From Streptomyces sp. NBC_01237 (GTDB lineage Bacteria > Actinomycetota > Actinomycetes > Streptomycetales > Streptomycetaceae): DNA of 64,000 nucleotides. The stretch spans positions 682,001-746,000 of the forward strand of contig NZ_CP108508.1 of the NCBI RefSeq assembly GCF_035917275.1. The letters are read 5' to 3'. Shown here in pieces: positions 48,800 through 57,439 of this stretch. A program made the translations under genes and the position numbers. Every line of letters begins with the position of its first letter. Positions within the stretch are counted from its first letter, which is position 1. The notes beneath the pieces are model-generated. The model saw nothing but the letters and a program-made list of their open reading frames with translations. It was not told the origin of the DNA and did not search any database.

Positions 48800-51211
48800 T
48801 TGTCCCTCCGTAACCGACTGAGAACGACCGCGGTCGCCGGTCTCGCGCTGTTCAGCGTGTCGGCGTCGCTGCCGTCGGCCACCGCCGGTACCCCGCACGA
48901 ACGGCATCCGTCCGGCGGCGGTCTCTCCGCCGTCATCCGGTACACCGAGTACGGCATCCCGCACATCGTGGCGAAGGACTACGCGCATCTGGGCTTCGGC
49001 AACGGCTGGGCGCAGGCGGCCGATCAGGTGTGCACCCTGGCCGACGGGTTCCTCACGGTGCGCGGCGAACGGTCCCGGTACCTCGGTGCGGACGCGGCGC
49101 CGGACGGTTCGCTGTCCTCGGCGACGAAGAACCTGTCCAGCGATCTGTACTTCCGCGGGGTACGCGGGAGCCGCACCGTCGAGAAGCTGCTGGAGGTCCC
49201 CGCACCGGCGGGTCCGAGCCGTGACGCGAAGGAGTCGATGCGCGGTTTCGCGGCCGGGTACAACGCGTGGATCGAGCAGAACCGGATCACCGATCCGGCG
49301 TGCCGCGGCGCCTCCTGGGTACGGCCCGTCACCGCACTGGACGTGGCGGTCCGGGCCTTCGCGCTCTCGGTGCTCGGCGGGCAGGGCCGCGGCATCGACG
49401 GCATCACGGCCGCGCAGCCGCCGTCCGCCGCACCGGCGCAGCCGGGAGTGACACCGGGTGAGGCCGCGGAGGCGGCCGAGCGCCTGCTGTCCACGCAGAA
49501 CGCGGACATGGGGTCCAACGCCGTCGCGTTCAACGGGACCACCACGGCGAACGGGCGCGGACTGCTCCTCGGCAACCCGCACTACCCGTGGCAGGGCGGA
49601 CGCAGGTTCTGGCAGTCGCAGCAGACGATTCCCGGCGAACTGAACGTCTCCGGCGGCTCGCTGCTCGGCTCGACGACGATGTCGATCGGGCACAACGCGA
49701 ACGTCGCGTGGAGCCATACGGTCGCCACGGGGGTCACGCTCAATCTGCATCAGCTCACCCTGGATCCGGCCGATCCGACGGCGTATCTGGTGGACGGCGT
49801 ACCGGAGCGGATGACCAAGCGCACGGTGTCGGTGCCGGTGAAGGACTCCGCCGCGGTGACGCGCACCCAGTGGTGGACCCGGTTCGGGCCGGTCGTCACC
49901 TCGCTCGGCGCCGGGCTGCCGCTGCCGTGGACGGCGAGCACCGCGTACGCGCTCAACGACCCGAACGCGGTGAATCTGCGGGCGTCCGACACCGCGCTGG
50001 GTTTCAGCAGGGCGCGCGGCACCGCGGGTATCCAGGACGCGCTGCGCCGCACGCAGGGCCTGCCCTGGGTGAACACGATCGCCGCCGACTCCGCCGGGCA
50101 CTCCTTCTTCTCCCAGTCGCAGGTCCTGCCGAGGATCACGGACGAGCTGGCCGAGCGCTGCTCGACCCCGATGGGCCGCGCCACCTACCCCTCGTCCGGG
50201 CTCGCGGTGCTGGACGGTTCGAAGAGCGACTGCGCGCCGGGGTCGGACCCGGACGCGTTGCAGCCGGGCATCTTCGGCCCGAGCCGGATGCCGACCCTCA
50301 AGGACACCCCGTACGTCGAGAACTCCAACGACAGCGCCTGGCTGACGAATGCCGCGCGGCCGCTGACGGGCTACGAGCGGGTCTTCGGCACCATCGGCAC
50401 GAACCGCTCGATGCGTACGCGCGGGGCGATCGAGGACGTGTCGGCGATGGCGGAGCGGGGACGGCTCCGCGTCGCGGACCTGCGGCGCCAGCAGTTCGCG
50501 AACCGCGCGCCCGCCGGTGACCTGGCGGCGGCCGACATGGCGGCGGCCTGCTCGGCGCTGCCGGGCGGCACCGCGGTGGGCAGCGACGGTTCACCGGTCG
50601 ATGTGTCGGGGGCGTGCCCGGTGCTGCGGCGCTGGGACCGGAGCGTGGACACCGACAGCCGGGGCGCACTGCTCTTCGACCGTTTCTGGCGCCGGGCGAC
50701 GAAGGTGCCCGCCGCCCAGCTGTGGAAGGTGCCGTACAGCCCCGCCGATCCGGTGCGGACCCCGAACACCCTCAACACCGCGGCTCCCGGGGTGACGGCG
50801 GCGCTCGCCGACACCGTGGCGGAGCTGCGGGCGGCGGGCATCGCCCTGGACGCCCCGCTGGGCGATCACCAGTTCGTCGTACGCGGCGACAGGCGCATCC
50901 CGATCGGCGGCGGTACGGAGTCGCTGGGCATCTGGAACAAGACCGAGCCCCGGTGGAACGCGGCGGCAGGCGGCTACACCGAGGTGTCGGACGGCTCCAG
51001 CTACATCCAGGCGGTCGGCTGGGACGGCGGCGCGTGCCCGGTGGCCCGGACGCTGCTGACGTACTCCCAGTCCTCGAATCCGGTGTCGCCGCACTTCAGC
51101 GACCAGACCCGGCTGTACTCGGGTGAGCGCTGGGTGACGTCACGCTTCTGCGAGAGGGACATCGCGCGCTCGCCGGAGCTGCGGGTGGTGCGGGTACGCG
51201 AGCACCGCTGA
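48800..51211 (+). CDS. Secreted penicillin-acylase-family amidohydrolase (aculeacin/AHL acylase type)
   Basis: 803 residues. I chose TTG 48800, which has GGGAG 5 bases upstream and is followed by a signal peptide (RTTAVAGLALFSVSASLPSA). Ntn-hydrolase layout: alpha chain with IRYTEYGIPHIVAKDYAHLG and GWAQAADQVCTLADGF; spacer ~200-235; beta chain beginning at Ser in STQNADMGSNAVAFNG, then LGNPHYPWQGGRRFW and IGHNANVAWSHTVA. It resembles aculeacin A acylase and the Streptomyces acyl-homoserine lactone acylase AhlM. It would remove fatty acyl chains from lipopeptides or signal molecules outside the cell. Confidence 0.9.
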   Translation: MSLRNRLRTTAVAGLALFSVSASLPSATAGTPHERHPSGGGLSAVIRYTEYGIPHIVAKDYAHLGFGNGWAQAADQVCTLADGFLTVRGERSRYLGADAAPDGSLSSATKNLSSDLYFRGVRGSRTVEKLLEVPAPAGPSRDAKESMRGFAAGYNAWIEQNRITDPACRGASWVRPVTALDVAVRAFALSVLGGQGRGIDGITAAQPPSAAPAQPGVTPGEAAEAAERLLSTQNADMGSNAVAFNGTTTANGRGLLLGNPHYPWQGGRRFWQSQQTIPGELNVSGGSLLGSTTMSIGHNANVAWSHTVATGVTLNLHQLTLDPADPTAYLVDGVPERMTKRTVSVPVKDSAAVTRTQWWTRFGPVVTSLGAGLPLPWTASTAYALNDPNAVNLRASDTALGFSRARGTAGIQDALRRTQGLPWVNTIAADSAGHSFFSQSQVLPRITDELAERCSTPMGRATYPSSGLAVLDGSKSDCAPGSDPDALQPGIFGPSRMPTLKDTPYVENSNDSAWLTNAARPLTGYERVFGTIGTNRSMRTRGAIEDVSAMAERGRLRVADLRRQQFANRAPAGDLAAADMAAACSALPGGTAVGSDGSPVDVSGACPVLRRWDRSVDTDSRGALLFDRFWRRATKVPAAQLWKVPYSPADPVRTPNTLNTAAPGVTAALADTVAELRAAGIALDAPLGDHQFVVRGDRRIPIGGGTESLGIWNKTEPRWNAAAGGYTEVSDGSSYIQAVGWDGGACPVARTLLTYSQSSNPVSPHFSDQTRLYSGERWVTSRFCERDIARSPELRVVRVREHR

Positions 51212-51217
51212 TCCGAA

Positions 51218-51257
51218 CAGGTCCTGGGGGAGGGGCCCACCCCTCCCCCAGGACCTG
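51218..51257. terminator. Bidirectional terminator between acylase and acyl-CoA synthetase genes
   Basis: A perfect 18-bp inverted repeat (CAGGTCCTGGGGGAGGGG and its complement) with a 4-base loop lies between the two convergent stop codons. Confidence 0.85.
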
Positions 51258-51266
51258 ACCACCGGT

Positions 51267-52817
51267 TCACAGGGCGCGTGCGCGGCCCTCCCAGTACGGG
51301 TCGCGCAGGCGTCGTTTGTACAGCTTGCCGTTGGGGTCGCGGGGCATCGCGGCGATGAAGTCGACGCTCCTGGGCCGCTTGAACCCGGCGAGCCGCTGTT
51401 CGCAGTGGGCGAGGATCCCGGCGGCTAGCTCGTCGCCGGGCTCGAAGCCCTCGGCCGCTTCGACGACGGCCTTGACCTGCTCCCCCCAGTCGCCGTGCGG
51501 GATACCGAAGACGGCCGCGTCGGCGACCGCGGGGTGGGCGAGAAGGGCCGCCTCGATCTCGGCGGGGTAGATGTTGACCCCACCCGAGATGATCATGTCG
51601 ATCTTGCGGTCGCGGAGGAAGAGATAGCCGTCCTCGTCGAGAACGCCCAGGTCACCGACGGTGAAGAAGTCGCCGATGCGGTTCTTCCGGGTCTTGGTCT
51701 CGTCCTTGTGGTAGCTGAAGCCGCCGGTGCTCATCTTCATGTAGACGGTGCCCAGTTCACCGGGCGCCAGACGGTTCCCGTCGTCGTCGAAGACGGCCAG
51801 TTCACTGATGGGCCAGGCCCTTCCGACGGTTCCCGGCTTCTTCAGCCAGTCCTCGGCGGTGGCGAACGCGCCGCCGCCCTCGCTGGCCGCGTAGTACTCC
51901 TCGACGCACCGCCCCCACCAGTCGATCATGGCGCGCTTGACGTGGTCGGGGCAGGGGGCGGCCCCGTGGATGGCGTGCCGCATCGTCGAGACGTCGTAGC
52001 GCCGCTTGACCTCGTCGGGAAGGGCGAGGAGCCGGTGGAACTGGGTGGGGACCATGTGCGTGTGTGTGCAGCGGTGCGCGTCGATGACCCGGAGCATCTC
52101 CTGCGGTGCCCATCTGTCCATCAGGACCAGCGGGTGGCCGATGTGCAGGGCCGCGCCCGCGAACTGGAGCACGGCCGTGTGGTAGAGCGGTGAGCAGACC
52201 AGGTGCACATTGCCGTCGAACGGTTTGATGCCGAAGATGCCCAGGAAGCCGCCGAGGTGGCTCTCCTCGGGGAGTTTCCCGGAGAGCGGCCGCCGGATGC
52301 CGCGGGGGCGGCCGGTGGTGCCCGAGGTGTAGTTCATGACCCAGCCCAGCGTGCGGTCGGCGGGCGGGCTGTCCGGCCGGCCGTCGAGCAGTTCCGCGTA
52401 CGGGCGGCAGCCGTCGACCGTGCCGACGGCGTAGCGATGGGTGGCGGGCAGGTCCGCCTCGTCGGCGGCGGCGGTCGCGGCGTCCGCGAACCGTTCGTGC
52501 GCGATCAGGACCTTGGCCCCGGAGTCAGCGACGATCCAGGCGATCTCGGGGCCGATGAGGTGGTGGTTGACGGGGACCAGATAGAAACCGGCCTGGGAGG
52601 CGGCGAGATAGGCGGTGAGGAACTCCACTCCGTTGGGCAGGACGACGGCGAACGCGTCGCCCCGCCCGAGGCCCGCGGCACGCAGTCCGTGGACCATGCG
52701 GTTGGCGGCGGCGTGCAGCCGGCCCGCGCTCCATTCCTCGCCGTCGGGTGCGACGAGGACGGTGCGGCCGGGGTCCGCGGTGGCCTGGGCCCAGAAGCCG
52801 TTGGGGGGCTGGTTCAT
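51267..52817 (-). CDS. Acyl-CoA synthetase (FadD-type, AMP-forming)
   Basis: 516 residues from ATG 52817, overlapping the flavoprotein stop as ATGA. ANL motifs: WVMNYTSGTTGRPRGIRRPL (phosphate loop), VEEYYAASEGGGAF, FFTVGDLGVLDEDGYLFLRD, and MPRDPNGKLYKRRLRDPYW with the catalytic Lys. It activates an unknown acid. It is the second gene of a two-gene operon preceded by an operator also found at the ltp/crotonase module, so the two enzymes may serve one pathway. Confidence 0.93.
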   Translation of the reverse strand: MNQPPNGFWAQATADPGRTVLVAPDGEEWSAGRLHAAANRMVHGLRAAGLGRGDAFAVVLPNGVEFLTAYLAASQAGFYLVPVNHHLIGPEIAWIVADSGAKVLIAHERFADAATAAADEADLPATHRYAVGTVDGCRPYAELLDGRPDSPPADRTLGWVMNYTSGTTGRPRGIRRPLSGKLPEESHLGGFLGIFGIKPFDGNVHLVCSPLYHTAVLQFAGAALHIGHPLVLMDRWAPQEMLRVIDAHRCTHTHMVPTQFHRLLALPDEVKRRYDVSTMRHAIHGAAPCPDHVKRAMIDWWGRCVEEYYAASEGGGAFATAEDWLKKPGTVGRAWPISELAVFDDDGNRLAPGELGTVYMKMSTGGFSYHKDETKTRKNRIGDFFTVGDLGVLDEDGYLFLRDRKIDMIISGGVNIYPAEIEAALLAHPAVADAAVFGIPHGDWGEQVKAVVEAAEGFEPGDELAAGILAHCEQRLAGFKRPRSVDFIAAMPRDPNGKLYKRRLRDPYWEGRARAL

Positions 52818-53923
52818 GACGCGCTCCGTCCGGCGATGCGGTTGATCCGGTCCACGGCGCGCTCGAAGCCGCGGGTCAGGTCGTCGAAGACCGCCTGGAC
52901 GCCGCGTTCGGCGTTCATCCGTCCGACGATCTGCCCGACCGGTGTACCGAGCAGGGCCCCGATCTCGTACTTCTGGATCCGGGAGACCGCTTCGGCGACC
53001 AGGAGCCCCTGGAGCGGCATGGGCAGGGTGCCGGGTCCGGCGGCGTCGTCCCAGGCGTCGGTCCATTCGGTACGCAGCTGACGTGCGGGTTTCCCCGTGA
53101 GGGCGCGGGAGCGCACGGTGTCGCCGGAGCCCGCGTCGAGGAGTTTGCGGGTCAGGGCCGGGGAGTGGAGGTCGGCCTCCTCGGTGGTGAGCCAGAGGGA
53201 GCCGAGCCATACGCCCTGGGCCCCCAGGGCGAGCCCGGCGGCGATCTGTTCGCCGCTGCCGATGCCTCCGGCGGCGAGGACGGGCAGCGGGCCGACGGCG
53301 TCGACCACTTCGGGGACCAGCACCATGGAGGCGATCTCTCCGGTGTGGCCGCCCGCCTCGTATCCCTGGGCGACGACGATGTCGATGCCCGCTTCGGCGT
53401 GCCGCCGGGCGTGTTTGGCGCTGCCCGCGAGGGCGGCGACGAGCACACCGTGCTCGTGGGCGCGGCGGACCACGTCGGGGGGCGGGGAGCCGAGGGCGTT
53501 GGCGAGGAGCTTGATCGGGTAGTCGAAGGCCACATCGAGCTGGTTGCGGGCGACCTCTTCCATCCAGCCGGTGATGCGCCAGCCGGACGCCTCGCCCTCC
53601 GCGAGGTCGGGGACGCCGTGTGCGGCGAGGGTGTCCTGGACGAATCTGCGGTGTCCGTCCGGGATCATCGCCTCGACATCCGCCTCGGTGACCCCTTCCA
53701 CCTTCTTGGCCGGCATGACGACGTCCAGGCCGTACGGCTTGCCGTCTACGTGCTCCGTCATCCAGTCGAGGTCGCGCGCCAGGTCGTCCGGGGCGGTGTA
53801 CCGGACCGCTCCGAGCACCCCCAGCCCGCCTGCTCTGGTGATGGCAGCGGCGACCGCGGGGAACGGCGTGAAGCCGAAGATGGCGTGCTCGATCCCCAGT
53901 TTTCTGCTCAGCTCCGTCTCCAT
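52814..53923 (-). CDS. Nitronate monooxygenase / 2-nitropropane dioxygenase-like flavoprotein
   Basis: 369 residues from ATG 53923 (METELSRKLGIEHAIFGF); a TTG at 53950 is the only upstream alternative, and neither has a strong ribosome-binding site. FMN TIM barrel: AAITRAGGLGVLGAVRYTAP, DIVVAQGYEAGGHTGEIASM (catalytic-region His in AGGHTG), LPVLAAGGIGSGEQIAAGLA, ALGAQGVWLGSLWLTTEEAD. Related enzymes include enoyl-reductase-like oxidoreductases, so the substrate may be an acyl-CoA rather than a nitronate. It is coupled to the acyl-CoA synthetase gene. Confidence 0.9.
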   Translation of the reverse strand: METELSRKLGIEHAIFGFTPFPAVAAAITRAGGLGVLGAVRYTAPDDLARDLDWMTEHVDGKPYGLDVVMPAKKVEGVTEADVEAMIPDGHRRFVQDTLAAHGVPDLAEGEASGWRITGWMEEVARNQLDVAFDYPIKLLANALGSPPPDVVRRAHEHGVLVAALAGSAKHARRHAEAGIDIVVAQGYEAGGHTGEIASMVLVPEVVDAVGPLPVLAAGGIGSGEQIAAGLALGAQGVWLGSLWLTTEEADLHSPALTRKLLDAGSGDTVRSRALTGKPARQLRTEWTDAWDDAAGPGTLPMPLQGLLVAEAVSRIQKYEIGALLGTPVGQIVGRMNAERGVQAVFDDLTRGFERAVDRINRIAGRSAS

Positions 53924-53963
53924 GGGCGGCAGGATGCCGCAGCCGGACAACCGAAGGAAGAGA

Positions 53964-53985
53964 TTTTCTGATGCTGTGTCAGATT
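53964..53985. promoter_or_regulatory. Operator, copy 2 (shared with 32188-32209)
   Basis: TTTTCTGATGCTGTGTCAGATT. It has the same outer bases as the 32.2-kb site (TTTTCTGA-N6-GTCAGATT) and the same 6-base centre length. It lies 41 bases upstream of the flavoprotein start codon. Confidence 0.7.
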
Positions 53986-54065
53986 CTTTGTGCCGCCGGG
54001 GCCGTACGGGGCGGCAGGGGTGCCAGTAATCTCGGCGGCGGCAAGAAGTTTCACTCTTCGACCAA

Positions 54066-54085
54066 CTTTTCGAAAGTTACTTTCG
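54066..54085. promoter_or_regulatory. Overlapping palindromes upstream of the serine hydrolase gene
   Basis: CTTTTCGAAAG (54066-54076) and CGAAAGTTACTTTCG (54071-54085) share their middle. The second is a perfect 15-bp odd palindrome. Motifs of the GAAA-N-TTTC kind precede glycoside hydrolase genes in streptomycetes. The site lies 60 bases before the start codon. Confidence 0.5.
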
Positions 54086-54144
54086 CGCGGGCTGCCACGC
54101 GGGCGCCGCCCCGTGGATGCCCCCACACGCTGGAGGGGTTGCGG

Positions 54145-56016
54145 ATGACCGGGGACGCGACAGGGAGCGGATTCAGCCGCCGGAGACTGGGGGGCGGGAT
54201 ACTGGCCCTGGGCGGAGCACTCGCCCTCGCGCCGATCCCCCTCGCGGGAACGGCCGCCGGGGCGGAACCGGGCACAGGAACGGGCGTGGGTACGGGCGTG
54301 GGTACGGGCGTGGGTACGGACAAGGGTGCGCGACCGGGGCCGGCTTCGGGGCGCCCCACGCTGCGCCGCGGTTCCGCCGCCCGCGCCGGACTGCTCCAGG
54401 GACAGCTGGACCGGCTCGTCACCGACGCGGAGCAGTACCTGAGCGACTCCCCCAAGCACCCCTGGTACGCGGGCGCGGTCCTGCTCGCCGGACGCGGCGG
54501 CACCGTGGCTCTGCACCGGCCGATCGGCAAGGCGGTGCGCTACGCCGCGTACGACGAGAAGACCGACACGGGTGTGGAGTTCCCGGCGGAGCGGCAGATC
54601 GCGATGGCCGAGGACACCGTCTTCGACCTCGCCTCGGTCTCCAAGCTCTTCACCTCGATCCTGGCCGTGCAGCAGATCGAGCGGGGCACGCTGGAACTGG
54701 AGGCGACGGTCGCCTCGTATCTCCCGGACTTCGCGGGCGGCGGCAAGCAGGGCATCACGGTCCGCCAGCTGCTGACGCACACATCCGGCTTCCGGTCGTG
54801 GATCCCCCTCTACAAGGAGCCGACCCGGGAGGGGAAGCTGCGGCTGCTGTGGAACGAGGTGCCCGCGAGCACACCGGGCAGCGCCTATCTCTACTCCGAC
54901 CTGAATCTGATCTCGCTGCAACTGATCCTGGAGAAGATCACCGGCCGCGCTCAGGACGAACTGCTCCGCGACGAGATCACCGCTCCGCTGGGGATGCACC
55001 GCACTCGGTACAACCCGCCGGCCTCCTGGAAGCCGAAGATCGCCGCCACCGAGGACGCCCGGCTGCCGTGGTCGGGCCTGGAGCGCGGGCTCGTCTGGGG
55101 CGAGGTGCACGACGAGAACGCGTACAGCCTGGACGGGGTCGCGGGCCACGCCGGAGTGTTCTCCTGCGCCTGGGACCTGGCGATCCTCGCCCGTACGCTG
55201 CTCAACGGCGGGGTCTACGGCCGCTCCCGGATCCTGTCCGAGGAGTCGGTGGAGCTGATGTTCACCGACTTCAACACCGCGTTCCCGGGTGATGAGCACG
55301 GCCTCGGCTTCGAGCTCTACCAGCACTGGTACATGGGAGCGATGGCCACCCCCCGCACCGCGGGCCACACCGGATTCACCGGTACCAGTCTGGTCCTGGA
55401 CCCGTCGACCGACTCGTTCCTGATCGTGCTGGGCAATTCCGTTCATCCCGTACGTAATTGGCGTTCCGGCAGCGCACCCCGGGTAGCCGCGGCCAACCGG
55501 ATGGCACGGGCGGTCCCGGTGCGGCCGGCCCGGGGGCGCACCGCCTGGTTCTCCGGCATGGCGAGCGCCGCCACCGCCACGCTCGCGCTGCCCCCGCTGC
55601 GCCTGACGTCCGCGCGGTCCGAGGTGAGCTGTGCGTTGTGGTGGGACACCGAGCCCGGCTCCGACGCCCTCGCGCTGGAGCTGTCCGCGGACGCGGGGGC
55701 GAGCTGGCAGCCGGTGCCGTTCACCACTCTCGCGACGGGCTCCGGCCCGGACCGGGAGCCCGAACACCGCCCGACGGGCTCGGTGTCCGGCTGGTCGGGG
55801 CGCCGCTGGCACCGGCTGGAGGCGGACCTGGCCGCCTGGCGCGGCAAGGAGGTGCGCCTGCGGTGGCGTTACACCACGGACCAGCTGTACGTGGGGCGCG
55901 GCGCGTACGTGGACGGCCTCCGGGTCCGGGACGGCGGCCGCACGGTCTTCGACGAGTCGAGGCCGCGGGACGCCCGGCGGATCGAGGCGACCGGCTGGAC
56001 GGCTTCGGCCGACTGA
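54145..56016 (+). CDS. Tat-exported serine hydrolase (beta-lactamase/DD-peptidase fold) with a C-terminal beta domain
   Basis: 623 residues from ATG 54145 with GGAGGGG upstream. A Tat signal (SRRRLGGGILALGGALAL) is followed by a GTGVGT repeat linker and a class C-type domain (~85-430). The SxxK nucleophile is in FDLASVSKLFTSILA, the second motif is YSD (YLYSDLNLISL) and the third is HTG (TAGHTGFTGTS). The C-terminal ~170 residues form an immune-inhibitor-type/jelly-roll domain (SCALWWDTEPGSDALALELS, VRLRWRYTTDQLYVGRGAYV). Esterase or peptidase activity is likely; resistance is not implied. Confidence 0.88.
   Translation: MTGDATGSGFSRRRLGGGILALGGALALAPIPLAGTAAGAEPGTGTGVGTGVGTGVGTDKGARPGPASGRPTLRRGSAARAGLLQGQLDRLVTDAEQYLSDSPKHPWYAGAVLLAGRGGTVALHRPIGKAVRYAAYDEKTDTGVEFPAERQIAMAEDTVFDLASVSKLFTSILAVQQIERGTLELEATVASYLPDFAGGGKQGITVRQLLTHTSGFRSWIPLYKEPTREGKLRLLWNEVPASTPGSAYLYSDLNLISLQLILEKITGRAQDELLRDEITAPLGMHRTRYNPPASWKPKIAATEDARLPWSGLERGLVWGEVHDENAYSLDGVAGHAGVFSCAWDLAILARTLLNGGVYGRSRILSEESVELMFTDFNTAFPGDEHGLGFELYQHWYMGAMATPRTAGHTGFTGTSLVLDPSTDSFLIVLGNSVHPVRNWRSGSAPRVAAANRMARAVPVRPARGRTAWFSGMASAATATLALPPLRLTSARSEVSCALWWDTEPGSDALALELSADAGASWQPVPFTTLATGSGPDREPEHRPTGSVSGWSGRRWHRLEADLAAWRGKEVRLRWRYTTDQLYVGRGAYVDGLRVRDGGRTVFDESRPRDARRIEATGWTASAD
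54282..54317. repeat. Three perfect 12-bp tandem repeats in the serine hydrolase linker
   Basis: GGGCGTGGGTAC is repeated three times without error and encodes GVGT units just after the Tat signal. In-frame copy changes are possible by slippage. Confidence 0.85.
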
Positions 56017-56039
56017 GACATCCGGGACGGCCGAAGCCG
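56000..56039 (+). terminator. Hairpin spanning the serine hydrolase stop codon
   Basis: CGGCTTCGGCC and GGCCGAAGCCG (11-bp arms) flank an 18-base loop that contains the TGA stop. It probably acts as a terminator, possibly also for the convergent LacI gene. Confidence 0.5.
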
Positions 56040-56109
56040 GGTGGACCGTACGGGCCGACCGGCCGGACGCCCGCTCACCGCGTCCGCACCGTCACCGGCG
56101 CCCGCACGC

Positions 56110-57213
56110 TCACGCCACCGGCGCGGGCGCGGGCGTCGGGGACGGTGCGGACGTCGGGGAGGGCACCAGCACCGGCGCCGGTGCCGTCGACTTCCGTACC
56201 ACCAGCCGGGGCCGGATGAGCAGCGAACGCCCCGCCGAGGGCTCCGAGTCGATCCGGGCTCTGAGCTGCTGGAACGTCTCCGCGGCCATCTCGGGGAGCG
56301 GCTGGCGGACCGTGGTGAGCGGCGGTTCGAACAGGTCCGCGAGCAGGATGTCGTCGAAGCCGACGACCGAGATGTCCTTGCCGGCACTGAGTCCGGCGTC
56401 CTTCGCGCCCCGGCAGATCCCGATCGCGCACATGTCGTTGATCGCGACGAACGCGGTGGGCGGACGCGGTCCGCCCAGCAGCTCGCGCGCCGCGTTGCGG
56501 CCCAGCTCGGCGGCGTCCTTGTCCCCGAACTCGGCGGTCTCCGCACCGGGCCACACGATCGCGTCGGCCGGATCGAGACCGGCCGACTCCAGCGCCGCCC
56601 GGAAGCCGCGCAGCCGCTCGCGGCGGTTGACACTGTTGACCGAGCCGGAGACGAAGGCGAGCCTGCGGTGACCGAGTTCGATCAGGTGACGGGTGGCGAG
56701 CTCGGCCCCCATGGCGTTGTCCACGCTGATACTGGCCAGCGACGCCGGGTCGCCCGCCTGGGCCGTCCGGTCGAAGGCGACCATCTTCAGACCCCGGCTG
56801 AGCAGCGGCGCGACATGTTCGAGCGAGGGCAGTGAGGAGCAGAGCACCACACCGCTCACCCCGTCGGCGAGCAGTTCCTCGCCGTACTTGAGCTCACGGG
56901 CCGGGTCGCGCTCACTGTTGCAGAGCAGGACGTGATAGCCCTCGGCGAGCGCGATGGCCTCCAGCTCCCGGGCGAGAGCCCCCCAGAAGGGGTTGGCGAC
57001 GGACGGCACGATGAGGCCGATCACCTTGATCCGGCCCGTGCGCAGCATCCGTGCCGCCCGGTTGGGCCGGTAGTTCAGCTGCTCGATGGCCTGCTCGACA
57101 CGGGCCAGGGTCGCCGCCTGCATACGGTCCGTGCGCCCGTTGAGGACGTTGGACACGGTGCTCGCGGACACCCCCGCAGCCGCCGCAACCTGATGGATCG
57201 TAACCCCGCTCAT
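56110..57213 (-). CDS. LacI-family transcriptional repressor
   Basis: 367 residues from ATG 57213. Helix-turn-helix and hinge: VTIHQVAAAAGVSASTVSNV, LNYRPNRAARMLRTGR. The periplasmic-binding-like sensor domain follows (IKVIGLIVPSVANPFWGALA, GVSGVVLCSSLPSLEHVAPL, ATRHLIELGHRRLAFVSGS, DISVVGFDDILLADLFEPPL). The tail is Pro/Ala/Ser-rich. It is divergent from an ABC transporter operon, and three ATCGAT-centred sites lie between them, so it very likely represses both. Confidence 0.95.
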   Translation of the reverse strand: MSGVTIHQVAAAAGVSASTVSNVLNGRTDRMQAATLARVEQAIEQLNYRPNRAARMLRTGRIKVIGLIVPSVANPFWGALARELEAIALAEGYHVLLCNSERDPARELKYGEELLADGVSGVVLCSSLPSLEHVAPLLSRGLKMVAFDRTAQAGDPASLASISVDNAMGAELATRHLIELGHRRLAFVSGSVNSVNRRERLRGFRAALESAGLDPADAIVWPGAETAEFGDKDAAELGRNAARELLGGPRPPTAFVAINDMCAIGICRGAKDAGLSAGKDISVVGFDDILLADLFEPPLTTVRQPLPEMAAETFQQLRARIDSEPSAGRSLLIRPRLVVRKSTAPAPVLVPSPTSAPSPTPAPAPVA

Positions 57214-57248
57214 GCCACCTCCGGTTCGGAACGACCTGCCGATCGTAG

Positions 57249-57260
57249 TGTATCGATTTA
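57249..57260. promoter_or_regulatory. LacI operator O1
   Basis: TGTATCGATTTA matches the ideal palindrome TGTATCGATACA at 10 of 12 positions. It lies 36 bases upstream of the lacI-type start codon, and pairs with O2 as a large inverted repeat (GTGTATCGAT / ATCGATACAC, 16-base gap). Confidence 0.7.
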
Positions 57261-57270
57261 CTTAACTCTC

Positions 57271-57282
57271 TCCATCGATACA
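57271..57282. promoter_or_regulatory. LacI operator O2
   Basis: TCCATCGATACA matches TGTATCGATACA at 10 of 12 positions and faces O1 in opposite orientation. Confidence 0.7.
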
Positions 57283-57320
57283 CCCGTTAACTTTCCTGAA
57301 AAATTGTTGTGCATCAGCTG

Positions 57321-57350
57321 TTGACGTCGCTCTCGCGGCGTTCCTAGTCT
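57321..57350 (+). promoter_or_regulatory. Predicted promoter of the LacI-controlled ABC operon
   Basis: -35 TTGACG (57321-57326), 18-base spacer, -10 TAGTCT (57345-57350). Transcription would begin near 57357, inside operator O3, with a leader of ~83 bases to ATG 57440. Confidence 0.6.
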
Positions 57351-57353
57351 CAG

Positions 57354-57365
57354 TGCATCGATTTA
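57354..57365. promoter_or_regulatory. LacI operator O3
   Basis: TGCATCGATTTA matches TGTATCGATACA at 9 of 12 positions, and repeats O1 in the same orientation (ATCGATTTAC is identical). It covers the predicted transcription start of the ABC operon. Confidence 0.65.
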
Positions 57366-57439
57366 CCAGCACTTCCCAGCCATGGCTGGGACACCATCGC
57401 TGGATCGATCCACAGCTTCCACCTCAAAAGGGGTGTCCC

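Noticed and set aside
54145..56016. Beta-lactamase resistance gene
   Set aside because: The SxxK, Y-S-D and HTG motifs occur widely in esterases and DD-peptidases, and the long C-terminal beta domain is unlike resistance enzymes.
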